Of a stretch of DNA of 64,000 bases, positions 43,565 through 56,126 are shown piece by piece. Both the position numbers and the translations under genes were made by a program. Source of the stretch: Echiichthys vipera (Eukaryota; Chordata; Actinopteri; Perciformes; Trachinidae); the NCBI GenBank assembly GCA_963691815.1, contig OY829662.1:9862748-9926747 (forward strand), written 5' to 3'. Each line of letters begins with the position of its first letter. The first letter of the stretch is position 1. The notes below the pieces were generated by a model that did no database searches, was not told where the DNA came from, and saw nothing but the letters and a program-made list of their open reading frames with translations.

Positions 43565-45806
43565 AAAACATTTGCTGTTAGCTTTAGTTAGTTTATTTTG
43601 TTTTGTTTGTTGCATTTATTAATTCGTTAATAGATGTCTGTTTAGAATATGTCTGTTTATTTAATATTACACAAAGATGAATCAGCCAGCCTCTACTAAG
43701 AAAATAACTTTTAAATCCTTCAACTGAATAAACTATTACATTTATCGGTGTTCAACCCTTAATTAGTAGTTTAATATATTTAATGAGACTTTTATATTAA
43801 TTGTCACTCCGTCTATGACGGTCGTGCCCCGAGGAACTGTGGTTTAACTAGAGTAATTTTTATTATTATCTTTGATAATTATTGGTGATAGCTAATATTT
43901 ACTTGATTAATGATACGTTTATTGAGAATACTTAATCTCAATCTGAACGCGAGTCAAGGCCCTTCATTTAATTGTTTCTCCGTCTGAAGTTTTTAATAAA
44001 TTAAAGTTATTCATTTTTTGTAATTTTTCTTTATTAATTTTCTTTTACAAATATTTAATTTGATAGTCACACTTTTGATCCAATTAACCTAGAGTACCTA
44101 CAACTATTTTTTTTTAAAACCTAACCAAGTAACTTTGGTTTGAATTACGTTAAAAAGTGATGCCAAGGGGTCCTGACAAAGCTCAGATTACTCTTACCAT
44201 GTAAATATATGATAACTTCTGAACCTACTAGAGTGTGTAGCAGGCTACTGTCAGCCAATGGCTTTGAGACTGATAACCACTTATATCGCCCAGTGAATGT
44301 AATGATAAGATTCAAAAGTGTTACATCAAATCCACTGATTTGTGGGTGCATTTACAATTGTTTTCTAGTTGTCTTCTTGTCACCAGATTATACACATTTT
44401 GATGCAGCTTTGTCTTTATATCCATCTGATATCAATGTGTCTGACACATTCACAGCCACATGTGCTGTTTCTCTTTGGCACAGTGTATGTTTACTAAGAG
44501 TTGACAGGTCACCTAGCTGGTGCCTAAGGTCATTGCAATCTATAAAATAGTGTGCCATTTTACACATGCTTTAGGTATTACAATTTTCTGCAGTGATAAG
44601 TAGATTAAAAAAAGAGGAAGGACCTGATTCTATGCTGGTACCTCCAGGGAGCGTGCACCAGAATAGACTGGAATGAGTTCAATTTTTCGTCAGAATTAGA
44701 AAGAAGTCTGAATTTGGAGCACAAGAAGGAAATCTGGCCTGTTCCTGAGAGAAAAAAAGACAGCTTTTCTTTGTTGTTTTAATGAAATTGAGAGAATGTC
44801 AAACATAGGAGATGTGAGATGAAAGACATAACATAAGACAAACTGTATAATATCATAGAAAGCATACCATTAGTGTGTCATTCAGAATCCAATGTGTGTT
44901 GAGGTGCCCATTAGCATACATAGTGAGGAAATGCATGTGATTGAGTATGTATGTATGTCTGAGGCCATGTGTACATTTTACTGTGCATGTTTGTGCAATG
45001 TGTGTGTACTTGTAAGTATGTTTTTTTCCCAGCCGTTGAGCCAGCAAGAGGACAATGTCTGCCATGATGCAACAGGCAGCTAATCCTCTCCTTATGTAAA
45101 CGCTTGACAGCTATTCATATGACATGCAGATGGGATAGAGAGCTTAGGTTTTGGCAGGATAGTGTCATAACAAGGAATGTCTGTGGAGACAATATGCTGT
45201 CAGCATTCGGTGATTAATGCTGAACTTTATTTTTATATAAAAATATCTTCCCCTGAGGACTGAGGAGAGATTAGCCGTTGGGCGCACACAGGTATTGGCC
45301 AAAGCTTTATGACCTCATAGCCTTACGAGATGGGTGACCAATGGGGGATGACTAAGTGCACATCCAGTTGGCTAAAAGGGGAGCATTTGGGGCAATGCAG
45401 CATGTGCATATTAACATGATGAGAAAGAACACCAGCTGAAAAAAAAAAAGTGTGGAACTAGCCCCGAGGAAAATTTAGATGGATTTTTGGATGCCTGCAG
45501 GGAATAGAATAATTCTGAGAAAATGAAATGTTACAGGAGTTTGGTGGAGTCAGAATTCATTTACCTTTCATTTAGATTCATGAATCTAGATTGTTTATTT
45601 ATTCACCCTTCAGTGCATTTTTGCAAGAAGTGCAGGCAATAGAGGCAAAGTGTGCGCAGCATAATATATATGTATAACACTGCAATACAAATACTTTAAA
45701 AATGAAGTAATGCAAATGTGTCTTTGCCATTATGTGTTACATCTATCACACTATATTGCTTTTGCTTTCTTCTTAATAGTTTCTTTTTTCACATTCTCCC
45801 CTACAG

Positions 45807-46142
45807 ATTCTCTATTATTCTAAGGATCCATCCACCTGAGTGGGTCCCAGCTGAAGCTAAAGGAGATACAATGAAGACAAGATGTGTCACCCCGCATTGC
45901 AGCCCAACAAGATATGACATAACATGGATCCCCTGCTAATCACCATGATGACCATAAAGCTGTGACTTGCATTGTGAAGCCTTCACCCCTTTTTCAGCAC
46001 CCAACCAAGACCCTTATCCTTTTTGGAAAGCATTCCGTTGTTGCTCCACTTTCTCCTGCAAATACAACCTCCTTTACTGCTTGCCCCTACATTTTCCTCC
46101 TTAATAATTATAGCCCTTGCGTCTTTCATTTCCATCGGCATC
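45807..46142 (+). other. elfn2: elfn2 5' UTR part of first coding exon
   Basis: A long pyrimidine tract ending CCCCTACAG at 45806 is a convincing 3' splice site. A second one, CACCCCTTTTTCAG, ends at 45997. Either would begin an exon running to the coding ATG at 46143, so the gene has at least one upstream non-coding exon that I cannot locate. Between the two acceptors lie four short upstream ORFs (45871-45939, 45882-45917, 45914-45922, 45924-45965); none lies between 45998 and 46142. Confidence 0.6.
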
Positions 46143-49100
46143 ATGCAGGGTGCTTCTACCACCTCCACTCTCCTTTTTCTTTTCTTCCCTTCCCTCCTGA
46201 TTTTCTCACACTTTCCCTACTTGGTCAGTGGGGACTGCTGGCTCATTGAGGGGGACAAAGGCTATGTGTGGCTGGCTATCTGCAGTCAAAACCAACCGCC
46301 GTACGAGACTATTCCTCAGCACATCAACAACACTGTCCATGATTTAAGATTGAATGAGAACAAGCTGAAAGCTGTGCTCTTCAGCTCTATGTACCGCTTC
46401 ACCAACCTGACTGACCTAAACCTCACCAAGAATGAAATCAGCTATATTGAGGACGGGGCCTTTGCTGGACAAGCAAACCTACAGGTAAATGAGGGCAATG
46501 GATGATACAGTAAAAGCTTTGAGCTTAACACAAAAATGTAGTTGGCAGTGCATTCAACTTAGTTTAAGACCAGGACTTTCATGGAGCGACAGCTTGAGTA
46601 ATACATGAAACATGCATTAGAAGGATACCATAATTTCTTAAATAATATTAGGAATTATGGTTATTGTGTTTCCTTCTATTTTTTGTCAGCAAACTCAGTT
46701 AAAGGCATAATATCACTAACAAGTCAGACATTGGTTAAAAAAGAAGCACTTAGTTGAATATGTTCTAGATTTCTCACATTAAACCTTAAAGTATACAGCC
46801 TGTATTTGATGTGATAATACTTCACTTTTCACAAGAACTTTCAAGAACTTGATTAATTAAATAAGTGGAATTGCTTAAACAAAGTCTATTGGACAAGTGA
46901 CACAGTGAGACATTCATACGGTGTGTTTGTGTTTTTCTCAGGTTCTTCAGCTGGGCTACAACAAGTTAACCAACTTAACTGAGGGTATGATGAGAGGGCT
47001 CGGCCGCATGCAATGCCTCTTTCTCCAGCATAACCTCATTGAGGTTATTGCCAGCAATGCATTCTGGGAGTGCCCCAGCCTTAGCAGCATTGACCTGTCA
47101 TCCAACAAACTTGGTCGCATAGACCCATCCACCTTCACAGTTCTCAGTCGGTTGATGGTGTGTGAACTGGCAGCAAATCCATTCCATTGCGGCTGTGATC
47201 TTTATAGCTTCCTAACCTGGTTGGAGTCCTTCAACAATGTAACACACACGTATGACCGACTCCAGTGTGAAACACCACGGGAGATGTTTGGCTACCCCTT
47301 GCTTATTGCTGCTGGCCATGCTGGTCGAAATGCCAAGAACATTTTGTACCATCACTGCCGAGATGGAGTAATGATGCCAGGAATGACCTCTCTCCCGCCA
47401 GATCTGGATGGTCCTTCCGGAATTGGACCTGAAATGTTTGGTGGTGTGGGACCTTACAACCAGCCCACCACATCTTCCTCATCCACTGAACACAGCTTCA
47501 TCCCCAGCATTAAGCTTCATCATGTCTCTTTGTCATCAGCCTCGCTCCTTGTGCAGATTCCTAGGCCCTACAGCAAAATGTATATTTTAACGCAGTACAA
47601 CCACACATACGTGTCTGATGTCATGAATTTGAAGAACAAGAAGGAGATGATCACTCTTAATAAGCTCAAGGCACACACCAATTACACCTTCTGTGTAGCA
47701 TCAATACGCAACTCTCAGCGTTACAACCACACCTGCCTCCAGTTTTCCACTCGGTCTCAAAATCAAGATGACATGCTCCCCACGCCTTCCACCACTACTC
47801 ACTACATAATGACCATTGTCGGCTGCCTTTTTGGCATGCTCATTGTTTTAGGCTTCGTCTACTATTGTCTACGTAAGAAACGGATGCATGATGACAAGAA
47901 GAAGTCCATCTGCGTCAAGAAAACTATATTAGAAATGCGCTATGGACCAGAGGTGGCAGCAGCAGTGGCAAATGATCCATCCGCAGTCCATAAGCTTCAG
48001 GAGCAGACCAGAGAACATCACCAGTATCAGCACCACCATGGAGGCAAACTTCCTATGTCTGCATCCTCTAGCTTGGGAATGCTCCACTCAGCCAACACCA
48101 GTTCCTCCAGACTTTCCTCTATCCCACAAGTGGAAAAGATGGCAACTGCTTTTTCAGAGGCAATGGCTACAAGTAAAGGAAACTATATGGATGTCAGAAC
48201 TGGAGGGGCAGGGATGGAGAGGATGGGAGAGGGTGGGCATGGTGGGATAGACTTGAGGGACGATGATGGAACTGATGTTGGGGATGACTCAGATGATGAC
48301 GGGCATGGCTCTGCATCGGAGATTTCCACTATTGCCATGGAGGTGGACAAAGTTAACCAGATCATTAATAACTGCATTGATGCACTTAAACTGGATGCAG
48401 CAGCAGTTGCTGCTTCAGGGGCTTCTACTAACCTTACAGCCTGCTCCAATCCCACCTCCCCTCCCCCCACAAGCACATCCTCTCTTACTCGTGGTCTAAT
48501 CCCACTTTCCCAAGGGGTAACTGAGACATGCCAAGTTATTACTCCCAACAAAATACCCCCTCCACCTCCGCTCCCTGCCTTGAATGCCCCTCTCTCTGAG
48601 CGCCCCGGGATCAGTGGTGGTGGCTTTGTCGTCTCTCCCCCTTACAGGCCCCCTCCACCAGCCACTGCTGTACGTCCCATTCAGCGGCAAATGAGTGCAG
48701 ATGCAGCTGTGGTTAATGTAAATGCTGTCAAGAAACAGTGCAGCACCACTTCTTGCAGCTCCATGGGTCGGGACAGGGAACGTGGAGGAGCTAGGGTGTA
48801 TAGCCTGGATGTTCCTGAACCGCGGAGCCCAGATGCCTGTAATCAACAACAGCAGCAGTACCCTGACCGGGCCAGTCCTGTGGGCTGTGGGGAGCCCCTA
48901 GAGAGGCTGCCTTTAGTAGGGAGTGGGAGCTGTGGTGGAGGGGGTGGTGGTGGTTGCGACAGTGGTGGTGTTGGTGCCCAACATCAAGACAGCCAGAAGC
49001 CACATCATTACCATCAACAGCAACAGATACAACAGCAACAGCAGCAGCAGCAGCTGGAGGTGCAGCAGGACTACCACTGCTCGGAGCACCGCCACTCCGT

Positions 49101-49446
49101 CCCAGCTCTATATTATGAAGGCTCCCACCAAGGCTCCCCAGCCCAGAGGGTTTCCTTTCTAAAGCCCCTGACGCGCTCCCGCAGGGATGCAGCATCTTAC
49201 TCCCAGCTTTCGCCTGCGCGCCACAATTCCAGTTACTCTGGCTACTCCTCCAGCCCAGAGTACTCCTCAGAGAGCTCACTGAGGATCTGGGAGCGTTTTC
49301 GTCCCTACCGCAAAGGCCAGCGCGATGAGGCCTGTTATGTGACGGCTGGAAATGCCCTTAGAAAAAAGGTGCAGTTCGCTAAAGGCGAGGACCTGCATGA
49401 CATCCTTGATTACTGGAAGGGGGTGTCAGCACAGCAGAAGCTGTGA
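46143..49446 (+). CDS. elfn2: ELFN2 orthologue: postsynaptic LRR/FN3 membrane protein (join 46143-46484, 46942-49446)
   Basis: Two exons join in phase 0 to encode 948 residues. Seen: hydrophobic signal peptide (about 1-30) before the mature start DCWLIEGDKGYVW; cysteines 32 and 47 of an LRR N-cap; about five LRRs (64-182); LRRCT with C197, C199, C223 and C253; FN3 domain about 304-385; membrane span about 403-424 followed by basic LRKKR; cytoplasmic block EISTIAMEVDKVNQIINNC from 574; RVxF-type motif KKVQF at 922-926; C-terminus WKGVSAQQKL. Several NxT sequons lie in the ectodomain. From recalled sequences, PETIPQHIN, LNENKLKAV, SKMYIL and SDVM.LKNKKE match ELFN2 better than ELFN1. Family knowledge: ELFN proteins sit postsynaptically, bind group III metabotropic glutamate receptors in trans and inhibit protein phosphatase 1 (PPP1R29). 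The ATG at 46143 is the first in frame after the 5' stops, has A at -3 and directly precedes the signal peptide. The protein is longer than the roughly 820-residue human form because of low-complexity insertions. Which teleost paralogue (a or b) cannot be told. Confidence 0.95.
46485..46941 (+). other. elfn2: Intron inside the elfn2 LRR coding region
   Basis: The donor is CAG|GTAAAT at 46484/46485 and the acceptor is a pyrimidine-rich TTTTTCTCAG ending at 46941. Length is 457 bp, AT-rich, phase 0, splitting Q114 from V115 (...NLQ|VLQLGYN) between LRR2 and LRR3. Reading through meets a stop at 46503-46505, so splicing is needed for a full-length protein. No transposon signature is visible inside it. 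Confidence 0.92.
49014..49057 (+). repeat. elfn2: CAG/CAA run encoding polyglutamine in elfn2
   Basis: In-frame mixed CAA and CAG codons encode two glutamine runs (about residues 805-819) broken by one isoleucine, just after a His-rich HHYH stretch. Not seen in recalled mammalian ELFN2, so probably a lineage-specific low-complexity expansion. Confidence 0.9.
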
Positions 49447-51574
49447 CTGGGGAACCAGAGATAAGCATTCTGGGGAAAAAGAGATTGAATCATTATTTTC
49501 CTGATACTACTTCCTGAGAAGTAATATGAAGATCATGGGGAGAAAAATGTAGGACAAAATTTTGCCTTTGGATTTTTTTGGCATGCTAGGTGTATAGAAT
49601 ATTGTGCTAAAGCAAGGACTGTGAAACTGTGCCTGGGATAGGAGAGAGTCATTATGGTGTTTTATTTTACACTTCACTGTAGCACCATTTCTGGATAATT
49701 CTCATTTAGTGTTTATGGGTATTATTTAGAGTACAGGGAGCAAATGCCAACTGTGTAATTAAGTACTATTTGAGTGATCACGTTTTGTGATCCTATGGAC
49801 CGTCTTTATCAGTGCCATGTTTTCCTCTATGGGTAATCACAGAAGGTACATGCTGATATCTGTCATTTAAGATGTTTTTTCCTACGTGGTATTGGGTGCT
49901 TTATCAGTTTACGATGTGCAGTTGGATATGTTTAGACTTCTAAGTGAAGGGAGAATATGATGGGTGGGATCTGCGCTCTGACACAAGTTACAAAATGCTG
50001 TTTAGTGAGCAGAGTTGTCAAATGCAGACCCTATCTCTCTCTTATTAGATCCTTTATGAGGCTGAGGTATTTGCATGTCAGTAGCATCTGTCACACAAAA
50101 AGAAAGGAGAAATCGTAAACAAATTAACAAATGGACGGCGAGACGGTCAAGTGGGCTTGAAGGTACTGCAGCATAAGGAAATCATGAGAAAGACAGAAGG
50201 AGAGATTAGAGAGGAACTAAATATACTAAATATTGCGACACTAAGGTGTTGAACAAATTGTTTCAACTTGCATGGTCCAATGCTGTCCCAGTGTTGTCCC
50301 AAACTGTCCTAAAAGTGTTTGTAATCATCAGAATTGTTAGCGTAATTTGAAGCAGAAAGTAAAATAATCTTCCCTTTATGAGAGTAATTGGATGCCTTTA
50401 CAATTGGGAAATGTAACTATGTGACAGATGAGCTCACACAAGCCCCTTACAAAAAGGTATGAGAGATTTGACCCATATGTGAGAAGAGACCAAGATAAAA
50501 AAAATATCTTTTTTTTTCTGCAGCCACTGTGAATGTAAGATTATAAGCAGGTTTTGGAGAAATTTGCATCATTCAATGTGAGTAACACAGTACATTCCAA
50601 ATCCTTTCTCTAACATTCAAACAGAGTGAGGCACAGAGGGAAAGAACACTTCTAATTACTGCCAACATGTCTGTTCTGTTCTGGAAATTAATGCTATTGT
50701 TGTTTATTGATAACTTAATTAGCCAACGTGTGACAGGCATGTTCGCTTGCACTTTATGCCTCATGATTGTGTGTGTGTGTGGCTGCGTGGTACAAAGTGG
50801 TCAGTGTAAGTGGGTATTGGCATGCCTTGTCAGATTATGTTTTATGAGCCTAAATTGATTTCAATTAATAGTTGTCATATCTGGCTCATTGGCTGGTTGT
50901 CTGAGTCGTAACAAAAGTAGATTATTAATGGCATGGACAAATGTACAAATATTGTTTATTGTATTTCCCCCAGACATGCATTACATGACCGTGACGCTAT
51001 ACCACAGTAGTGCAGTGCCTCTTGCTAACACAGCCATAATCTAATCTCTATTCTTGTTATCCATCCACCTGGCCCTTTTTAGTGAAACGACCCACTTGTG
51101 ATCTTCCTAAATGATAGTGTCATTAGCTGGCATTCTGACAAAAGGCAGCCTGCTTCCCTAAAGTGCTGTGTAGCTTTTGAATTTTTACATCATCAGCTAA
51201 CATACACAATCTGAGACATCCTACCCTAAAAATGTGAAAACTGAATCAGTGGTCCTTGCTTCTTGTTCAGGGCTATATTCAAGAGAAAAGAAGTTTAATT
51301 TTAGGAACATATTTATCTCTGTTTTGATTATCACCTCTTCTCTGTGGATCATGTTCATTTGGCCTGCCTCCCACTCCCTTCACCGCTCCAACATGACCAA
51401 TAAGTTTTATATTTGGCATGATACATGACTATGTCCTGTTGTGTTTTATTACAAAAGAAAAGTGAGAAATTGCCTTTCATGCAGCTAGGACTTGGGTTAC
51501 ATAACAACACTGCTTTTCTTCCCTTTTTTTAGCATGCGCTTGACTCATCGGAAAAAATGCAGGTTTAGCAGGAC
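49447..51574 (+). other. elfn2: Probable elfn2 3' UTR, proximal part
   Basis: AT-rich non-coding sequence directly after the stop codon TGA at 49444-49446, with no long ORF and no recognised transposon until the MITE at 51578. No canonical AATAAA with a convincing GU-rich element was noticed here, so the transcript probably continues. ELFN2 transcripts in mammals are known to have long 3' UTRs. Confidence 0.5.
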
Positions 51575-51577
51575 TAA

Positions 51578-52008
51578 GGGCGCACTCACACTGTCCATCC
51601 ATACCGTGCCCGGTGCTTTAGGGTACTTGTTCCCGCCTCCCTCTCCCCCCCGCAGCCCAGGCCCGTTTGTACTCACACTACCTGGGTCTCGGCGCGAATG
51701 CTTCTTGCCTGCCTATACGTCATCATGCCGTAACACGTCACACGCATTGATTGACGTCATCGGGATGCGTCACTTTGTTTGCAAATCTTTCCATAGACTA
51801 TAGTTTTCGTGCGTCTTATCCAACTGTTTTTGCTCGTACGCGTGCACAAGCTCATGCTCGTACATGTGCAAACGTGCTTTACAAAAGCCCACCTCTCCCA
51901 AACGGGCTGTGGTCGGCAAGCGTACCTCACTCACACTGGTCAAATGAACTAGACTTAAGCCGTGAAACGTGCTTGGGAACGGTACGAGTGGACAGTGTGA
52001 GTGCGCCC
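51578..52008. mobile_element. Harbinger-like MITE, 431 bp, intact ends
   Basis: The left end GGGCGCACTCACACTGTCCA (51578-51597) is a perfect 20-bp inverted match to the right end (51989-52008). The similarity continues inward imperfectly for about 20 bp (TACCGTGCCC against the inverse of GGGAACGGTA). Both ends are flanked by TAA (51575-51577 and 52009-52011), the 3-bp target duplication typical of PIF/Harbinger elements. The interior is GC-richer than its surroundings, with many CpGs and no transposase ORF, so it is non-autonomous. It lies 2.1 kb past the elfn2 stop and may sit within the 3' UTR. Confidence 0.85.
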
Positions 52009-52774
52009 TAAGTATGCAAATATGAGATGGTGGTGTGTAATGATATCTACTTACTGATGTGTGTTTTTCTTCTTTCTTATATTATTTTTTATAAAACATC
52101 TATCTCTGTTTTCCCTGGATGTGTGTATACAGTCCGGGTAACAGGTCACTGGACCTTGGAGTCAGTGTTTTGCTGTGAGTGTTTGCAATTGAATGGCCCA
52201 CATACATTCAATAGTCTCACTTCCATCTTTTAGTCATAGTGTGTCTGCAAAGCACCACCTCATCCACTCTCTTTTTATCATAAAAAATGTGTGATGAACA
52301 TAAAGACTTGAAACTCCTATTATCTGAGAGAAGAAAGTTTCCAAAGGAACTTTTGTTACTGTGATTGACTCAGACAAATCAGAGGAAAGGTTTTTCTTTG
52401 CTGATATGTTCTAGCAGTGCATAATCCCACAGAAAGAAGGTGGCGTGCATAACTTGATCCTTAACTGCCATAATAAGTTTAAAGAAATGGACACTGAGGA
52501 TTACAGCAAATTGAGAAATGTTCACTAATATCAGGATTGCTCATCATTTCAGCCAATTATGTTCATCTATCTGATGAGATATAATGTGACAGAAAATCCT
52601 GATTATTAATGTTTTTGTGGATATTTGTTTTGTTTCATACATTTTCTATTTTACCTAACATATTTAACACAATTTTTTCATGAAATAGATTTTAAGAGGG
52701 ACACATGTATGTTGAAGTGCTCTTCTGCTCAAATTTCATTCACATATTTGTTTGTGTGAATCTCTGTACATAAA

Positions 52775-52784
52775 AATAAATAAA
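52775..52784 (+). terminator. Candidate poly(A) signal (two overlapping AATAAA)
   Basis: Two overlapping AATAAA hexamers at 52775-52780 and 52779-52784, followed about 30 bp later by a G/T-rich stretch (TGTTGGTGG near 52817). It is the first reasonable plus-strand polyadenylation signal after the elfn2 stop that I noticed, about 3.3 kb downstream. Hexamers occur by chance in AT-rich DNA, so this is only a candidate. Confidence 0.35.
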
Positions 52785-55700
52785 CCAGTGCTGTCCCAAC
52801 AGAGAACATTGGCAATGTTGGTGGCAGATTTTTTTAAAATGATTTATTGTTGGATGGTATATTGTGTTTCTACTGTGTTTAACCTGCTGCTAAAATAACC
52901 ACAAGATAGTAGTGTAAAATAGAAATTAAGACTTTAGCTTATACAAAATTCTAATTTGTTTAAATCTATAGTTACGAGTCTAAAGGATTGGAGCTTTTGA
53001 TAATTTAGTACACTCGCAGCTCAAATAACTATTTCACTTTTAAATATTGAATTATTAATATACCAGAAACATTTCTCCAATCATCAGCCTCATCATTCTA
53101 CCTGTTATTCTGTCCCATAAAGCCTGCATTAAATAAAAATCACTTGTCCTCATTGAACCCCTGGAGGGTGGCTCACTCAGAGATCAATGGTCCTTTTTGT
53201 AGCACCGTCCTTGTTGTTTGTCTCAGAGCCGCAGGAAAGCCAGACGTGAGACGTGAGAAAGTCATCAAATGTGCTATTAATGTTTATATCTTTTTGTGGG
53301 GGGCTGGCTCGGGTTGCATCCCCTATCTGTGTATAACACCAGAAAATCACAGATGCTTTCCTTTTCAGAGCCCAAAATGGGGCATGGGTTTATGTCACAT
53401 TAGTCATCACAGTTAAATGGCTCCATTAGCAAAGACCACAGTAAAAGGTTTCAGTCCTCTCATGACGCACTGCACTTTATACCTGTGTACTTCGTCATTT
53501 AAGCAATCTCATTCAAAGTGAGATTTGAGAATACAATACTAACTACCAATACAGAAAAATCAGTGTAGTCATTCTTTTGCTTGATCTCTTACTGGACATA
53601 ATACATTATACAATAGAGAAGATAAATGTACACATACCTGTAGAACTGAAATTCTGTGTATGTACAAAACAATGTCGGCCTACCAGTCCTATTATTCAGT
53701 ATGTGGTACCTGTTTGGAATAGGCTGATTGCTTGGCCTGCAGTGTTGCTGCTTGCAGCTTTCTTGAGAACCGCTCATCCAAACAACTTACACTCAACTAT
53801 GATCAACACAGCTATTTCCAGGAACCAAGGCGTTTCAAAAGATACATGGCTGATGCTGAAATATTTTCCTTTGCTACAATCTAACATCTCCAGTTTCTGC
53901 AGACTTTCTTTCTTCATCTGCTTTTGAATGTAGCCTTACTTTAGTGCGCAATGGATAGCGAGCAGTAACCAATATGCCGTTCAGTGGTGTAACAGTTAGT
54001 AGGGCTCCCTCAAGCCCCCAGGAAGACAATTCAATGCCTGTCTAATGAGGCCATTGGGCCCAAAAGATCTTCTATGAATCATTGTATATATATTCAGTCA
54101 CAACAACATGCGAAATGATTTGCTTTACTATCAGAATTTGATCCATTCAACTCTGCCGACAGAAGTCTCTAGTGTACTTGCCTTATGGCCCCCCTAGTAG
54201 GGAAGCAGAGCTGAAAATCCAGGTAATTCTAGGCACAAACTTTTTTGGCTTCATGGGCCACTCCACAGAGTGGACCGACTCATCTGGCATTGTAACATGA
54301 AGCAGTGGTTTCTCGGTTAAGAACACAAACGAGCCAATGATTGCCGCGGGGGAACTAATGATTATCAAGTCAGCACTCATCTACTGATGCTTTGAGCATC
54401 ACAACCCTCAGTGAAAATGACTTTCAATATCAGAATCTGATCTATTTAGTCTGATACTATTTTGAAAAGTGCACTGCACAAGTTACAGTTTTTTAACCCT
54501 ATTCAAGTTAGCATAGCGTTAAACCGGAAGTTAGCCAGCAAGTTAAAACGTAGGCAAGATGGAAACACAGTGTAACAGTGTTACAGGCTACCAGTAAGAA
54601 ACTTTCATAGGGCCATGCCTGCAACGCTGTAATCAGTTCTCTTTATACATCCATGGGGTTCGCTGTCAATACTCTGCATAGTGTGCATAACACACAACTG
54701 ATAAATATGTCCCATAATCTTAAGAGTTGTGGATTGGATAAACGGTTGTTGAGAAAATCAAAAGACAAATATACAGACAGAGATTTATAATAGTAATACT
54801 AAACCTAATAACTAATAGCAAAGTGGACTGGTAAATCAATTCCCAATAATTGGCCGCACATGTTATAGGCAGAAATAGAGATTCATACATTTTTTTAAAT
54901 TATGTTGAGTATTTTGTTTTTGAAAGAAATTAGTCACATGTTGAATAACCCAACAGCAGATTATTTTCTTCATGCTGTTGATCATGTGGCATATTTGAGT
55001 GATTTTTTTAAATTTTATCTCTGACCCCTTCCCTTCCTCAACACACAAGAGTAGATGCCAAATATGTGAGTCAGAATGAATCACGGTCTGACTAATTTCC
55101 TGAGAGGCAGGTAATGGGCAACATCTTCAAAGAGATGAGAGCAATAAGAGAGGGGGTTTTGGCTCGATGCAGGCAGACAACTGAGATAATAGATGTGGAC
55201 GCATGGCTACACTAAAACACACCATGCATGATTCAGTGTGCAGAGACACACACATATATAACAAGCATATTGTGGGAACAGCTCAAACAAAATATTCAGA
55301 GTCTTCAGCATGCATGACAATGGAAAGCAGTCCTCCTAAAAGCTTTAAAGATGACAGCTTTCCACTTAATTTTAAGACAGTTGATAGGCATGTATTTATA
55401 CTGACAATGGGTTGCAAATCCTTTCATTTGGTATCTTTAGACCTAATAGTCTATTACATGTCCATTAGCTTACTGTGTAGCAGATAAGCCTGTGTGGACA
55501 ATGTGCCAAATTTAATGAATGGTAAATTATATTGTGTGTTCCCTCATGATATAGCCTCATAAGGCATATTGTGCTAAAGAATTGAACACATGCTATTTTT
55601 TTTAAAGATGTTGCTCCAATATGAAATATTTATCTTACCAATGAAAAAGGAAGTCAGTTGAGACAAACTGAAAATTATGTCTTGGTGTGACTCATTTCTT

Positions 55701-56038
55701 GGTTATTCTTTAATGAGGCAGCTCTGAGGGGCTGAACACTGCCAACGCTGCCTTTTCAACTGCCGAGCACTCTCAAAAATAGTTTAAAGAAGTGAATAGC
55801 CTTGTATGTTTACAATAAAAGCATTCACTGTCAGCTAAAAAGTCTTCATCAGAATGTACGAGATGATGTTTAACTATGATATGTTTTCACATCTCTAATT
55901 AAACAACCACAGTGGTATAAATTAAGAGACCTTATTCTGAATAAAAGGTTTATGTGAGCAGAAGAGCATTTGAATATCCTGTTAATAAGCCAAACTAGGC
56001 TAAGATTTGTGACCTGATTAGACCCTATTTTCCAACAC

Positions 56039-56043
<5 letters not shown>

Positions 56044-56115
<72 letters not shown>

Positions 56116-56126
56116 ACACACACACA
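56044..56126. repeat. (CA)n microsatellite
   Basis: CA repeats with one GA interruption, then a short A-rich tail and ATATAT. Confidence 0.97.

Noticed and set aside
46023..46142. In-frame N-terminal extension of elfn2
   Set aside because: It would need a TTG start. The first in-frame ATG is at 46143 and leads directly into a signal peptide.
46921..46941. The long elfn2 frame extended upstream of 46942
   Set aside because: These 21 bases are the intron's pyrimidine tract and acceptor; the protein joins at V115 from 46942.
48183..49279. Minus-strand frames up to 162 codons under elfn2 exon 2
   Set aside because: They are shadows of the Gly-, Pro- and Gln-rich coding sequence, with no domain or splice context.
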